Below are positions 53,530 to 62,892 of a stretch of 64,000 nucleotides of DNA, piece by piece. The translations under genes were made by a program, and so were the position numbers. The DNA is taken from assembly GCF_900106995.1 (NCBI RefSeq), contig NZ_FNOK01000041.1, positions 22,194 to 86,193 on the forward strand, in the 5' to 3' direction. The notes below the pieces were generated by a model, which did no database searches, was not told where the DNA came from, and was given only the letters and a program-made list of their open reading frames with translations. Numbering within the stretch: the stretch's first letter is position 1; each line of letters starts with the position of its first letter. The stretch comes from Saccharopolyspora shandongensis (GTDB taxonomy: Bacteria > Actinomycetota > Actinomycetes > Mycobacteriales > Pseudonocardiaceae).

Positions 53530-53624
53530 GGATCTAGCCCCATTGCGCGCAAAGGTAGCGCCAGCGCCGAAGCCACGATCGGGCGATCACGGCGCGCCGG
53601 GCGGCGCGGGACGGGGCGGGGGTG

Positions 53625-54035
53625 CTACTCGGCCGCGGTCTCCTCGGCGACGTCGTCGTAGCGGGCGACCTCGATCAGGTTGCCGTCCGGGTCGCGCAGG
53701 TAGAGCGAGGTGATCGGGCCCTCCGCGCCGATCCGGCTGACCGGGCCCTCCTCGATGCGCACCTCGTTCGCGCGCAGGTGCTCCTGCACCTCGGAGAGCG
53801 GGTGGGACGTGACGAAGCACAGGTTGGCCGAGCCGGGCACCGGGTGCGTCGCGGTCGGCTCCACCAGTTCGCTCGCGGCGTGCAGCTTGATCGTCTGCCT
53901 GCCGAAGCTCACGGCGCGCCGCTCACCGGGGAACTCCACCGGCGTCATGCCGAGGATCTGCTCGTAGAACTCCACTGCCCGATCGACATCGGCGACGGTG
54001 AGGACCAGGTGGTCCACTCTGTCGATGCTGATCAT
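53625..54035 (-). CDS. VOC-family protein (glyoxalase/bleomycin-resistance fold)
   Basis: 136 aa. One vicinal-oxygen-chelate module pair: VDHLVLTVADVDRAVEFYEQ near residue 7, with metal-type His8, and TSLYLRDPDGNLIEVARYD near 108 with Glu. May bind a divalent metal and small ligand (dioxygenase, glyoxalase or resistance). GAGGAGGAG precedes the ATG. Confidence 0.87.
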   Translation of the reverse strand: MISIDRVDHLVLTVADVDRAVEFYEQILGMTPVEFPGERRAVSFGRQTIKLHAASELVEPTATHPVPGSANLCFVTSHPLSEVQEHLRANEVRIEEGPVSRIGAEGPITSLYLRDPDGNLIEVARYDDVAEETAAE

Positions 54036-54277
54036 GCTCCTCCTCGGGGTTGGCGCGGATGGCCGCGCCCGACCGACGCCCGGTCCGCGCGCGTCCGGCA
54101 GCGCGCGTACGGCAGGCTACCCCGCACCGATTCGATGCGGGGCAGGGCGGGGCCACCGACGGTGACATCCGCCATTCAAAGGGGTTGCACCGCATCGACT
54201 CCGGCGAGTGACCACTTCGTGACGGCGCCGAAACGCGAACTCAACGAGTAACGACCGGCACCCGAGGCGTGACGGCC

Positions 54278-56971
54278 TCAGTGCGCGGCGGCGTCCCAGG
54301 AGCGGCCGACGCCGACCGAGACCTCCAGCGGCACGTCGAGCTCGTAGGCCGAGCCCATCTGCTCGCGCACCAGCTTCTCCACCTCGTCCCGCTCGCCGTC
54401 GGCGACCTCGATGATCAGTTCGTCGTGCACCTGCAGCAGCATCCGCGACCGCATGTCGCTGTCCCGCAACGCGCGGTGCACGCCCAGCATCGCGACCTTG
54501 ATGATGTCGGCCGCGCTGCCCTGGATCGGCGCGTTGAGCGCCATCCGCTCGGCCATCTCCCGCCGCTGCCGGTTGTCGCTGGTCAGGTCCGGCAGGTAGC
54601 GGCGGCGCCCCAGGATCGTCGAGGTGTAACCGTCCTTGCGCGCCTGGTCGACGACCTCCCGCAGGTAGTCGCGGACCCGGCCGAACCGGGCGAAGTAGGC
54701 GTCCATCTGCGCCTTGGCGTCCTCGGCGGAGATCCGCAGCTGCTGCGCCAGCCCGTACGCCGACAGGCCGTAGGCCAGGCCGTAGGACATCGCCTTGACC
54801 CGGCGGCGCAGCTCCTGGTCGACCTCGTCGATCGGCACCGCGAACGCCTTGGACGCGACGTAGTTGTGCAGGTCCTCACCGGTGCGGAACGCCTCGATGA
54901 GCCCCTCGTCGCCGGAGAGGTGCGCCATGATGCGCATCTCGATCTGGCTGTAGTCGGCGGTCATCAGCTCCGCGTACCCGTCGCCGACGACGAAGACCTC
55001 CCGGATCCGGCGGCCCTCCTCGGTGCGGATCGGGATGTTCTGCAGGTTCGGGTCCGTCGAGGACAGCCGGCCGGTGGCGGCGATGGTCTGGTTCAGCGTC
55101 GTGTGGATCCGCCCGTCGTCCGAAATGGACTTCACCAGACCGTCCACAGTGGTCTTCAGCCGGGTGGCGTCGCGGTGCTCCAGCATGTGCTGCAGGAACG
55201 GGTGCTCGGTCTTCTCGTACAGCGACTGCAGCGCCTCGGCGTCGGTGGTGTAGCCGGTCTTAGTGCGCTTGGTCTTCGGCATGTTCAGCTCGTCGAAGAG
55301 CACCACCTGCAGCTGCTTCGGCGAGCCGAGGTTGATCTCCTTGCCGATCACGCCGTAGGCGTCCTGCGCCGCCTGCTTGACGCGCGCGGCGAAGCGCGCG
55401 CCCAGCTCGGCGAGCTGCTCGGAGTCGACCGCGATGCCGGCGCCCTCCAGCTCGCTGAGCACCACCAGCAGCGGCAGCTCCAGGTCGGTGAGCAGCGCGC
55501 GGCTGTCGATGCGGTCCAGTTCCGCGTCCAGCGCGTCGGCCAGCTCCGCCACCGCGCGGGCCTTCACCAGCTCGGTCGAGGCGGCCTTCTCCTTGGTCTC
55601 CGCCTCGTCCTCCAGCAACGACAGCTGCCCGTCGTCGTCGCCCTGCTCCGCGCGCAGCTCGCGCTGCAGATAGCGGACCACGAGGTCCGGCAGCTCGAAG
55701 GACCGCTGCCCGGGCCGCACCAGGTACGCGGCCAGCGCGGTGTCGCTGGTCAGGCCCGCCACCGCCCAGCCGCGGTCGCGGATGGCGTGCAGCGGCCCCT
55801 TGACGTCGTGCGCCGCCTTCGTCGCCGCCGGGTCGGCCAGCCAGGCCGCCAGCGCCTGCTCGTCTTCCTGGGTCAGCTCTGCGACGTCGACGAACACGCC
55901 CGCGCCGTCGGCGGTGGCCAGCGCAACGCCGGTCAGGTCGCCGTGGCCGCGGGCCCACTGGCCGGTGCACGCCAGCCCGACCCGGTTGCCGTTGCGGGCG
56001 TGCTTGTCCAGCCACCCGGCCAGCTGGCCGGGCTGCACGACGCCGCCGGAGATCTCGAAGCCCTCCTCGACCTCGGGCTCGGCGCTGGACAGCGTCGCGA
56101 ACAGCCGGTCGCGCAGCACCCGGAACTCCAGGTCGTCGAACAGCTGGTGCACCGCGTCGCGGTCCCAGGCCCGCACCGCCAGGTCCGGCGGCGCCAGCTC
56201 CAGCTCGACGTCGCGGACCAGCTCGGTCAGCTGCCGGTTGAGCAGCACCGACGACAGGTGCTCGCGCAGCGAGTCGCCGACCTTGCCCTTGACCTCGTCG
56301 ACCCGGTCCACCAGGTCGGCCAGCGAGCCAAACTGCTGGATCCACTTGGTGACGGTCTTCTCCCCCACGCCCGGGATCTTCGGCAGGTTGTCCGACGGGT
56401 CGCCGCGCAGCGCCGCGAAGTCCGGGTACTGCTGCGGCGTGAGGCCGTACTTGTCCTCGACGGCCTGCGGCGTGAAGCGGGTGAGCTCCGAGACGCCCTT
56501 CGTCGGGTACAGCACCGTCACGTCTTCGGTGACCAGCTGCAGCGCGTCCCGGTCGCCGGTGCAGATGGCGACCTTGAAGTCCGCCGCGGTGGCCTGGGTG
56601 GTCAGCGTCGCGATGACGTCGTCGGCCTCGAAGTTCTCCTTGCTCAGCACCGGGATGTTCAGCGCGCCGAGGACGTCCTGGATCAGGCTGACCTGGCCGC
56701 GGAACTCGTCCGGGGTGGCGCTGCGGTTGGCCTTGTACTCGGTGAAGGCCTCGCTGCGGAAGGTCTTGCGGGAGACGTCGAAGGCGACCGCGAGGTGCGT
56801 GGGCTGCTCGTCGCGGAGCAGGTTGATCAGCATCGAGGTGAAGCCGTAGACCGCGTTGGTGTGCTGGCCCGTGCCGGTCTGGAAGTTCTCCTTCGGCAGG
56901 GCGTAGAAGGCGCGGTAGGCCATCGAGTGGCCGTCGATGAGCAGCAGGCGTCGGTCCTCGGAATGCGTCAC
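54278..56971 (-). CDS. polA: DNA polymerase I
   Basis: 897 aa. 5'-nuclease domain at residues 1-300 (LLLIDGHSMAYRAFYAL, FKVAICTGDRDALQLV, RGDPSDNLPKIPGVGEKT). A 3'-5' exonuclease-like domain that has lost its catalytic acidic residues runs from about 330 to 490. The polymerase domain ends with motif A TADYSQIEMRIMAHLSGD near 645, motif B RRRVKAMSYGLAYGLSAYGL near 695 and motif C LLQVHDELIIEVAD near 845. GTG start with TAGACT 7 nt upstream and no SD, suggesting a leaderless mRNA. Confidence 0.97.
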   Translation of the reverse strand: MTHSEDRRLLLIDGHSMAYRAFYALPKENFQTGTGQHTNAVYGFTSMLINLLRDEQPTHLAVAFDVSRKTFRSEAFTEYKANRSATPDEFRGQVSLIQDVLGALNIPVLSKENFEADDVIATLTTQATAADFKVAICTGDRDALQLVTEDVTVLYPTKGVSELTRFTPQAVEDKYGLTPQQYPDFAALRGDPSDNLPKIPGVGEKTVTKWIQQFGSLADLVDRVDEVKGKVGDSLREHLSSVLLNRQLTELVRDVELELAPPDLAVRAWDRDAVHQLFDDLEFRVLRDRLFATLSSAEPEVEEGFEISGGVVQPGQLAGWLDKHARNGNRVGLACTGQWARGHGDLTGVALATADGAGVFVDVAELTQEDEQALAAWLADPAATKAAHDVKGPLHAIRDRGWAVAGLTSDTALAAYLVRPGQRSFELPDLVVRYLQRELRAEQGDDDGQLSLLEDEAETKEKAASTELVKARAVAELADALDAELDRIDSRALLTDLELPLLVVLSELEGAGIAVDSEQLAELGARFAARVKQAAQDAYGVIGKEINLGSPKQLQVVLFDELNMPKTKRTKTGYTTDAEALQSLYEKTEHPFLQHMLEHRDATRLKTTVDGLVKSISDDGRIHTTLNQTIAATGRLSSTDPNLQNIPIRTEEGRRIREVFVVGDGYAELMTADYSQIEMRIMAHLSGDEGLIEAFRTGEDLHNYVASKAFAVPIDEVDQELRRRVKAMSYGLAYGLSAYGLAQQLRISAEDAKAQMDAYFARFGRVRDYLREVVDQARKDGYTSTILGRRRYLPDLTSDNRQRREMAERMALNAPIQGSAADIIKVAMLGVHRALRDSDMRSRMLLQVHDELIIEVADGERDEVEKLVREQMGSAYELDVPLEVSVGVGRSWDAAAH

Positions 56972-57032
56972 GGCGGCGAGTCTAGGCTGAAGCTCTGACA
57001 GCTTGTACCGGAGGCGACAGGAGGACCCAGGC

Positions 57033-57482
57033 GTGGCTGCGCTCAACGACGGCAAGGCTGTGACCAGCGAGAACGACCGGTTGAACCGGGTGCTGACGGC
57101 CGCCGAGGAACAGCTCACCGCGCTGATGGGCATCGAAATCGTCGAATGGGCCCCCGATCGGGTGGTCGGCACGATGCCGGTCGCCGGCAACCGCCAGCCC
57201 TACGGCCTGCTGCACGGCGGCGCGAACGCCGTGCTGGCGGAGACCGTGGGCTCCATCGCCGCCGCGCTGCACGCGGGCGACGACCGGATCGCGGTGGGCC
57301 TGGAGCTGACCTGCACGCACCACCGAGCGGTCACCGACGGCGTGGTCACCGGCATCGCCACGCCCGTGCACCTGGGCCGCGCGACGGCGACCTACGACAT
57401 CGTGATCACCGACGAGAAGGACCGGCGGACCTGCTCGGCGCGGCTGACCTGCGTCCTGCGCGATCAACCCCCGGGAAAGTAA
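57033..57482 (+). CDS. PaaI-like hotdog thioesterase
   Basis: 149 aa. Hotdog fold with NRQPYGLLHGGANAVLAETV near residue 55-74, the substrate-binding HGG motif, then LTCTHHRAVTDGVVTGIATP near 95. Probably hydrolyses aromatic or acyl-CoA esters. GTG with AGGAGG 8 nt upstream. Its 3' end overlaps the convergent LysR gene by 77 bp. Confidence 0.88.
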   Translation: MAALNDGKAVTSENDRLNRVLTAAEEQLTALMGIEIVEWAPDRVVGTMPVAGNRQPYGLLHGGANAVLAETVGSIAAALHAGDDRIAVGLELTCTHHRAVTDGVVTGIATPVHLGRATATYDIVITDEKDRRTCSARLTCVLRDQPPGK

Positions 57483-58350
57483 TCCGCCGGAAGCCGTCCA
57501 GCAACATCCTCAACGCGGGCCCCGCCGGGCCCGGCGGCACCACCAGCGACGTGGTGATCTCGACGCCCGCCAGCGGACGGATCGCGACGTGCCGCGCCGG
57601 TGGCAGATCACCGGCGCGGTAGAACGCGGTCCACGACGCGGTGGGGTCGGTCGCGATGTCGGCGAACGTGCCCTGCAGGTGCGTGAACGGCGGCCCGGCC
57701 GGCGGTTCGACTCCCGCGTCGCGCAGCGCAGCGTTGATCAGGTCGTGGAACGGCGGGTTGGCGTCGCGGGGCGCGAGGCGCAGCGGCAACTCGGCGAGCT
57801 GCTCCAGGCGCAGCACGTCCTCGTCGGCCAACGGGTGCCGCGCGGGCACCACCGCGTACACCGGATCCGTCCACAGCGGGACGAGTTCCAGCCCGGCCGC
57901 CGACGACATGGCCCGCACGAGGGCGGCATCCAGTTCCCCGGAGCGGACCGCCGCCAGCCGGTCGGCGAGGCCCGACTTGACGATCCGAACGCGCAGCCGC
58001 GGCGCCGCCACGACCAGGTCGTCGACCGCCGCGTCGACGCGTGGATCGGGGGCCCGTCCCGTGCCGAGCCGCAGGACGCCTTCGGTGCCGATCTTGATCT
58101 CCCCGGCGACCGCGAGCACCCGTGAAGCGGCGGCGAGCACCGCTTTCGCCTCCGGCAGCAGCCGCTCGCCGGCCGAGGTGATCCGGATCTGCCGGGTGGA
58201 TCGGTCGAACAGCTGCACCCCGAGCTCGCGCTCCAGCCTGCGAACCAGCTGGCTCACCGCGGGCTGCACGATGTTCAGGCGTTCGGCGGCCCGGCCGAAC
58301 CCGCCTTCCTCGGCCACCGCGACGAAGTACTGCAGCTGCCTGATCTCCAC
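57406..58350 (-). CDS. LysR-family transcriptional regulator
   Basis: 314 aa from the GTG at 58350. HTH: LQYFVAVAEEGGFGRAAERL then NIVQPAVSQLVRRLERELGV at residues 5-45. Substrate-binding domain with LRLGTGRAPDPRVDAAVDDL near 95 and LWTDPVYAVVPARHPLADED near 165. Divergent from the cupin gene across 109 nt, so it likely regulates that gene. The last 25 codons overlap the thioesterase gene on the other strand. Confidence 0.88.
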   Translation of the reverse strand: MEIRQLQYFVAVAEEGGFGRAAERLNIVQPAVSQLVRRLERELGVQLFDRSTRQIRITSAGERLLPEAKAVLAAASRVLAVAGEIKIGTEGVLRLGTGRAPDPRVDAAVDDLVVAAPRLRVRIVKSGLADRLAAVRSGELDAALVRAMSSAAGLELVPLWTDPVYAVVPARHPLADEDVLRLEQLAELPLRLAPRDANPPFHDLINAALRDAGVEPPAGPPFTHLQGTFADIATDPTASWTAFYRAGDLPPARHVAIRPLAGVEITTSLVVPPGPAGPALRMLLDGFRRITFPGVDRAGRRSAAPSRSAGPSRR

Positions 58351-58459
58351 GTTCCCATCATGAACGGTGATGGGTGCGCGTGGTGATCGCGCCTTGTTCG
58401 GCCCCTCCGCCAGAGGTGGACTTGATCGGAAAGGACCACACACCTGTTGCGGAGGGGAA

Positions 58460-58936
58460 ATGACTGCCCGAGCCGTTGTCGTGCACGCCGGCGACGCCGA
58501 GATCATCCAGGCCGGCACCACGCAAACGCTGCTGGCCGACAGCAGCGCGACCGGAGGCGTCACCGGCGCCAACCTGATCAGCATTCCGGCGGGCGGGGAC
58601 GGCGCCCACCCGCACGTCCACGAGAAGTCAGCCGAGGTGTTCTACGTCCTGGACGGAGCCATGGAGATCCTGCTGGACGACCGGATCGAGACCGTCGGCA
58701 AGGGCGGTTTCGTGGTGGTGCCGCCCGGCGTGCCGCACGCGTTCGCGGCGACCGCGGACTCCGCCGTGGAGATCTTCATCTACATCGCGCCCGGCGTCGA
58801 CAGGTTCGACTTCTTCCGGCTGCTGCAGCGAATCACCCGCGGCGAGGAGCCGGAGTCGGCGCTGGAGGACGTCCAGGACCGGTACGACGTGCACTTCACC
58901 ACGAGCCCGGTGTGGGACGCCGCCGGCCGTCGCTGA
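58460..58936 (+). CDS. Cupin-domain protein
   Basis: 158 aa. Cupin motif 1 GAHPHVHEKSAEVFYVLDGA near residue 50 (two His and Glu for metal) and motif 2 VVVPPGVPHAFAATAD near 88. The C-terminal helix FDFFRLLQRITRGEEP is unusual. May be a small metal enzyme or sensor. GGAGGGG precedes the ATG. Divergent LysR partner. Confidence 0.87.
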   Translation: MTARAVVVHAGDAEIIQAGTTQTLLADSSATGGVTGANLISIPAGGDGAHPHVHEKSAEVFYVLDGAMEILLDDRIETVGKGGFVVVPPGVPHAFAATADSAVEIFIYIAPGVDRFDFFRLLQRITRGEEPESALEDVQDRYDVHFTTSPVWDAAGRR

Positions 58937-58984
58937 GCTCCCCGGCGTCGGCCGCCGAACCGCGGCCGGCGCCGGGCCGCCGAA

Positions 58985-59596
58985 CTAGGAGAGGTTCTCC
59001 AGCACCGCCTGGGCGACGGCCTTCATCGTGGTGCGGCGGTCCATCGCGGTGCGCTGCAGCCAGCGGAACGACTCCGGCTCGGAGAGGTTGTGCTTGTTCA
59101 TCAGCAGGCCCTTGGCCCGCTCGATGGTCTTGCGTGCCTCGAGGCGCTCGGTCAGGTCGGCGACCTCGGCCTCCAGCGCCTGCACCTCGGTGAACCGGGA
59201 CACCGCGAGCTCGATGGCCGGCACCAGGTCGCGCTTGGCGAACGGCTTGACCAGGTAGGCCATCGCGCCCGCGTCCCGCGCCCGCTCGACGAGGTCGCGC
59301 TGGCTGAACGCGGTCAGGATCACCACCGGCGCGATCCGCTCACCGGCGATGTTGGAAGCGGCCTCGATGCCGTCCATCTTCGGCATCTTGACGTCCAGGA
59401 TCACCAGGTCCGGTCGCAGCTCCTCGGCGAGCCGGACGGCCTCCTGCCCGTCCCCCGCCTCGCCGACGACCTGGTAACCCTCTTCGCGGAGCATCTCCAC
59501 CAGGTCGAGCCTGATCAACGCCTCGTCCTCGGCCACGAGTACGCGACGTTCGACGGGCTTGGCCTCGCGTGTGTCCTCGGCAGCCGGCGTCGTCAC
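58985..59596 (-). CDS. pdtaR: ANTAR-domain response regulator
   Basis: 203 aa. Receiver domain: RRVLVAEDEALIRLDLVEML, phospho-Asp in LVILDVKMPKMDG near residue 68, VILTAFSQ near 94, YLVKPFAK near 115. A coiled linker leads to the ANTAR RNA-binding domain TIERAKGLLMNKHNLSEPES then FRWLQRTAMDRRTTMKAVAQ. Matches Rv1626 in architecture and in its place near polA. Such regulators act as antiterminators on mRNA. No kinase gene is adjacent. Confidence 0.93.
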   Translation of the reverse strand: MTTPAAEDTREAKPVERRVLVAEDEALIRLDLVEMLREEGYQVVGEAGDGQEAVRLAEELRPDLVILDVKMPKMDGIEAASNIAGERIAPVVILTAFSQRDLVERARDAGAMAYLVKPFAKRDLVPAIELAVSRFTEVQALEAEVADLTERLEARKTIERAKGLLMNKHNLSEPESFRWLQRTAMDRRTTMKAVAQAVLENLS

Positions 59597-59713
59597 CGGG
59601 ATCCTCCAAAAATCGGGTCCGCCGATGCGGTCTGCATCGGGAAACCGCAGCTTACCGGCTGTGACTTCACGCCGAGGTAAACACGCGACGTGACCATTGC
59701 GACATCGCGACGA

Positions 59714-61105
59714 TCAAGCCCGCGCGACCCGCCGCCGCACGAACAGGACGTAGATCAGCAGGATCGCGGCGAGGCTGATCAGACTCAGCGTGAGCTGCGA
59801 TCGGACCTCCTCGATGGCGCCCATGGTGACCACCACTGCGACGATCACGACCAGCGTGGCCCAGGTCAAGTAGGGGAAGAACCACATCTTCAGCTTCAGC
59901 CGCTCCGGCGCTTCCCGCTCCAGCCTGCGGCGCATCCGCAGCTGCGAGGCCGCGATCATCCCGTAGATGAACAGCGCGACGGCGCCGGCGGAGTTGATGA
60001 TGAAGTAGAAGATCGTGTCCGGCGAGACGTAACTCGCGGCAACGGCGACGTAACCGACCAGTGTGGACAGCAGGATCGCCTTCCACGGCACGCCCCGGCG
60101 GTTGATGTCGCGCACCCAGCCGGGCGCGAAACTCCGCCGCTGCAAGGCGAAAAGCATCCGGGAGGCGGTGTAGAGCCCGGAGTTGAGCACCGAGATCACC
60201 GCGGTGAACACGACCACGTTCACCACGACTTCCGCGGCGGGCAAACCGAACCTGGCGAAGGCCGCGGCGTACGGGCTGCTCTCGCTGGGGATCTCCTGCC
60301 ACGGCGTGATCATGACCAGCAGGGTCACCGAACCGACGTAGAACAGCAGCACCCGCCACACGACCGCCTTGGTCGCCTTGGCGACCGCCTTCTCCGGCTC
60401 CTTCGACTCGGCCGAGACGATGGTGACGATCTCGGTGCCGAAGTAGGAGAAGACCACGATGACGACGCCGTGCAGCACGGCGAAACCGCCCTTGGCGACG
60501 AACCCGTCCAGCGCGATGTTGCCGACCGAGAACTCCGCGCCCGGCCACAGCCCGAGCACGAAGATCGTCCCGCACACCAGGAAGATCACGATGGTGATGA
60601 CCTTGATGGACGCCAACCAGAACTCGGTCTCGCCGAACGACCGCACCGAGACCAGGTTGGTGGCGGTGAGCAGCAGCATCAGCACCAGCGAGATGACCCA
60701 CTGCGGCACGACGGGCACCAGCGGGTTCAGCAGCTCGGCGCCGACGACGGCCTCGAAGGCGACCACGCCGACCCAGTAGTACCAGTACAGCCAGCCGATG
60801 GTGAACCCCGCCCAGTTGCCCAGCGAGGTCCGCGCGTACTCCATGAACGACCCGAGCGTGGGAGCGGCGGTCGCCATCTCGCCGAGCATCCGCATCACGA
60901 GCACGACGATCAGCCCGCCCAGGGCGTAGGACAGCACGGCCGCGGGCCCGACGGTGGAGATCACCGCCCCGCTGCCGATGAACAGGCTGGCGCCGATGAT
61001 GCCGCCGAGTGCGATCATCTGGAGGTGGCGGTTCTTCAGGCTCCGCCGCAACCCGATGTCGTCGCCATCGCCCGTCGCGGACTCGATCCTGGTTTCATCG
61101 ACCAT
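59714..61105 (-). CDS. APC-family amino-acid permease
   Basis: 463 aa with 12 membrane helices. The unwound first helix IALGGIIGASLFIGSGAVIS near residue 34 is the substrate-binding signature. YYWVGVVAFEAVVGAEL, FSYFGTEIVTIVSAESKEPE near 225, and NSGLYTASRMLFALQRRSFA near 320 mark the AAT (AnsP/GabP-like) subfamily. ATG at 61105 preceded by GGGGGG. Substrate not assignable. Confidence 0.9.
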   Translation of the reverse strand: MVDETRIESATGDGDDIGLRRSLKNRHLQMIALGGIIGASLFIGSGAVISTVGPAAVLSYALGGLIVVLVMRMLGEMATAAPTLGSFMEYARTSLGNWAGFTIGWLYWYYWVGVVAFEAVVGAELLNPLVPVVPQWVISLVLMLLLTATNLVSVRSFGETEFWLASIKVITIVIFLVCGTIFVLGLWPGAEFSVGNIALDGFVAKGGFAVLHGVVIVVFSYFGTEIVTIVSAESKEPEKAVAKATKAVVWRVLLFYVGSVTLLVMITPWQEIPSESSPYAAAFARFGLPAAEVVVNVVVFTAVISVLNSGLYTASRMLFALQRRSFAPGWVRDINRRGVPWKAILLSTLVGYVAVAASYVSPDTIFYFIINSAGAVALFIYGMIAASQLRMRRRLEREAPERLKLKMWFFPYLTWATLVVIVAVVVTMGAIEEVRSQLTLSLISLAAILLIYVLFVRRRVARA

Positions 61106-61267
61106 CACGGCCCCCCGTGTTCGACCGGCCACCCGGAGTAGAGGCTGTGAACCTAACTCGCGAAGATCACCACCACCAGGGTCCCGAACCGGGACAAACC
61201 ACCCGGGAAAGTGACGCATACCCCTGATCGACCGGTTGATCAAGGGTCACGTATGCTGAGCGAACAA

Positions 61268-61341
61268 GCCCCCGTAGCCCAATCGGCAGAGGCAGCGGAC
61301 TCAAAATCCGTCCAGTGTGCGTTCGAGTCGCACCGGGGGCA
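61268..61341 (+). tRNA. tRNA-Leu(CAA) with short variable arm
   Basis: Acceptor GCCCCCG/CGGGGGC with discriminator A. D-arm with a leucine-type AATCGGCAGA loop. Anticodon stem GCGGA/TCCGT with loop CTCAAAA (anticodon CAA). Variable region of only 5 nt (CCAGT). T-arm GTGCG-TTCGAGT-CGCAC. No encoded CCA. Leucine tRNAs normally have a long class II arm, so identity by anticodon is clear but charging is open. Confidence 0.85.
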
Positions 61342-62445
61342 CTCGCAGTAATCACACCAAATCCCAGTCCGCCTGACCTGAAGATCCAGGTCGGAGTGCA
61401 GCTGGCGGTGGAGCGCAGGGCAAGGCGGGCGCCGGCCCGATGAGCCAAATGCAACACGTGGTTCCCGTTCCTTCGATGGCCCTGACCATTGACCTGCACC
61501 TACAGCACGCGTGCCTGCAACTGTCCCGCATTCCACGGCGGGAGCTCGGCCTGCTGAAGTGGGCGGACTTGCTCGATGAGCCAGCAATCGCCCTGATGCC
61601 TAGCACCAGCGACAGCAACCGTCTGTCTCTCCTTTTCCGCCGGACCATTGGCGGGATGTCGATCGAAGCCTTCGACTACCCGGCTTGCGGCGACAGCCGC
61701 TTCGGTCTGCCGGCCGGACCGGAGCCTTCGAGACAGGTCAGGGCACCAGCCACGGCTTCCCCATGTTGCTCTTCGGACACCAGCGCCTCCCATGACCACG
61801 GCCGCCTGTGGAACCCAACGCTGCGAAGACCACCATCGCCATCAGCGAGAGCCGGAGCACGAAGAGCAGAACCGGCGCGCGACCGCATTGGCCCACCGGC
61901 CGTCTCTGGAGCGGTCGACCGGGTGGGCGGAGGCAGACAAACCGGGCGCCCCCATCCTCAGCCACGCCCGCTAGCACTATGCCATCACCAGCACAAACGT
62001 CACGAATGAGCACTACCGTGTCAAGGCAGTGACCCGCTGGGGCCGACCAGCTGTTCGCGTATCCCTGCAGGCCAGCGGCTCTTGTTCCTCCTCGTTACGA
62101 CGGGTTGTCACGCGTTCCCGCGCGTTCCCGTCGCCAGGAAACCGCCATTTGATCACGGCAGTTACAAGGAGGACGACCACCGTGTTCGGTCATCTGACAG
62201 ATCCGCAGAGAAAGACCCGGGGGTGGCGCGGATGGCTCACAATGCAGGGCCAGTGCCACGACACCAGGCACTCTGACTCGTTCGACGAGAGACGCGAGGC
62301 AGCCAGGCTAAAGCTCTGCTTCGTGCAAGACGGTCATCAACCACGCCGCACACGCACCTCCGGTGTGTCATACCGAGGTCAAGGTGATCATCATTGGTGA
62401 CCTGGCCTGGACGTTCGTCACTTTCACACGTGTGCTTGCACGATC
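61342..62445. other. Accessory DNA downstream of tRNA-Leu, no clear gene
   Basis: About 1.1 kb with lower and uneven GC and weak codon bias. Frames exist on both strands but none shows a family motif plus a start with a ribosome site. Looks like decayed island DNA beginning at the tRNA 3' end. Confidence 0.45.
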
Positions 62446-62703
62446 TTGGTCGCCGCTGGTGCGGCCTGCGTGTCATATCAGCGCGGCCGCCAGTTTGCCC
62501 TGCGGTTCGGTGCGGACCGAGCCACTGCAGCGATCTACGCAGACCGCGCCGGCGCCGTCGTCATCCCGGCGCACAGCGTGCGGGACGTGCTGACCGAAGC
62601 GCAACACATCCAAGCCGAGGACGAGGACTTCCTGGCTCAGATCCGCAACGAGGACCCTTCAGCACTACGGACAGGAAGGCGCTTCGGGCAGCAAGAGCTG
62701 TAG
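62446..62703 (+). CDS. Hypothetical small protein (uncertain)
   Basis: About 85 aa from a TTG; a GTG at 62470 would also work. The C-terminal part (ADRAGAVVIPAHSVRDVLTE, then AQHIQAEDEDFLAQIRNED) has plausible amphipathic helices and normal codon bias, but the start has no SD and the family is unknown. It could be the tail of a broken gene. Confidence 0.3.
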   Translation: MVAAGAACVSYQRGRQFALRFGADRATAAIYADRAGAVVIPAHSVRDVLTEAQHIQAEDEDFLAQIRNEDPSALRTGRRFGQQEL

Positions 62704-62892
62704 TGATCTCGCCTGCTCGGCGTTCCGCCCATTCCAGGCTGTCAAAATGTCCAAGCCACAGGACGCACTCGTCGCCGTGCAGTCGCACAGCGCTCCATAT
62801 TGGACCCCGCGACCCCTTGATCACCAGTAATGTCCACAAGAGACACTGACCTGCGAGAACTGGGAAACAGCAGGACAAAACACGTCCGTTGA

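Noticed and set aside
57406..57482. Shortening either the thioesterase or the LysR gene to remove their overlap
   Set aside because: Both frames are intact through their stop codons, and a convergent 3' overlap of this size is tolerable.
61440..62009. 189-aa plus-strand frame after the tRNA
   Set aside because: Composition drifts to His/Arg/Pro, no motif and no ribosome site. Competing minus-strand frames are equally good.
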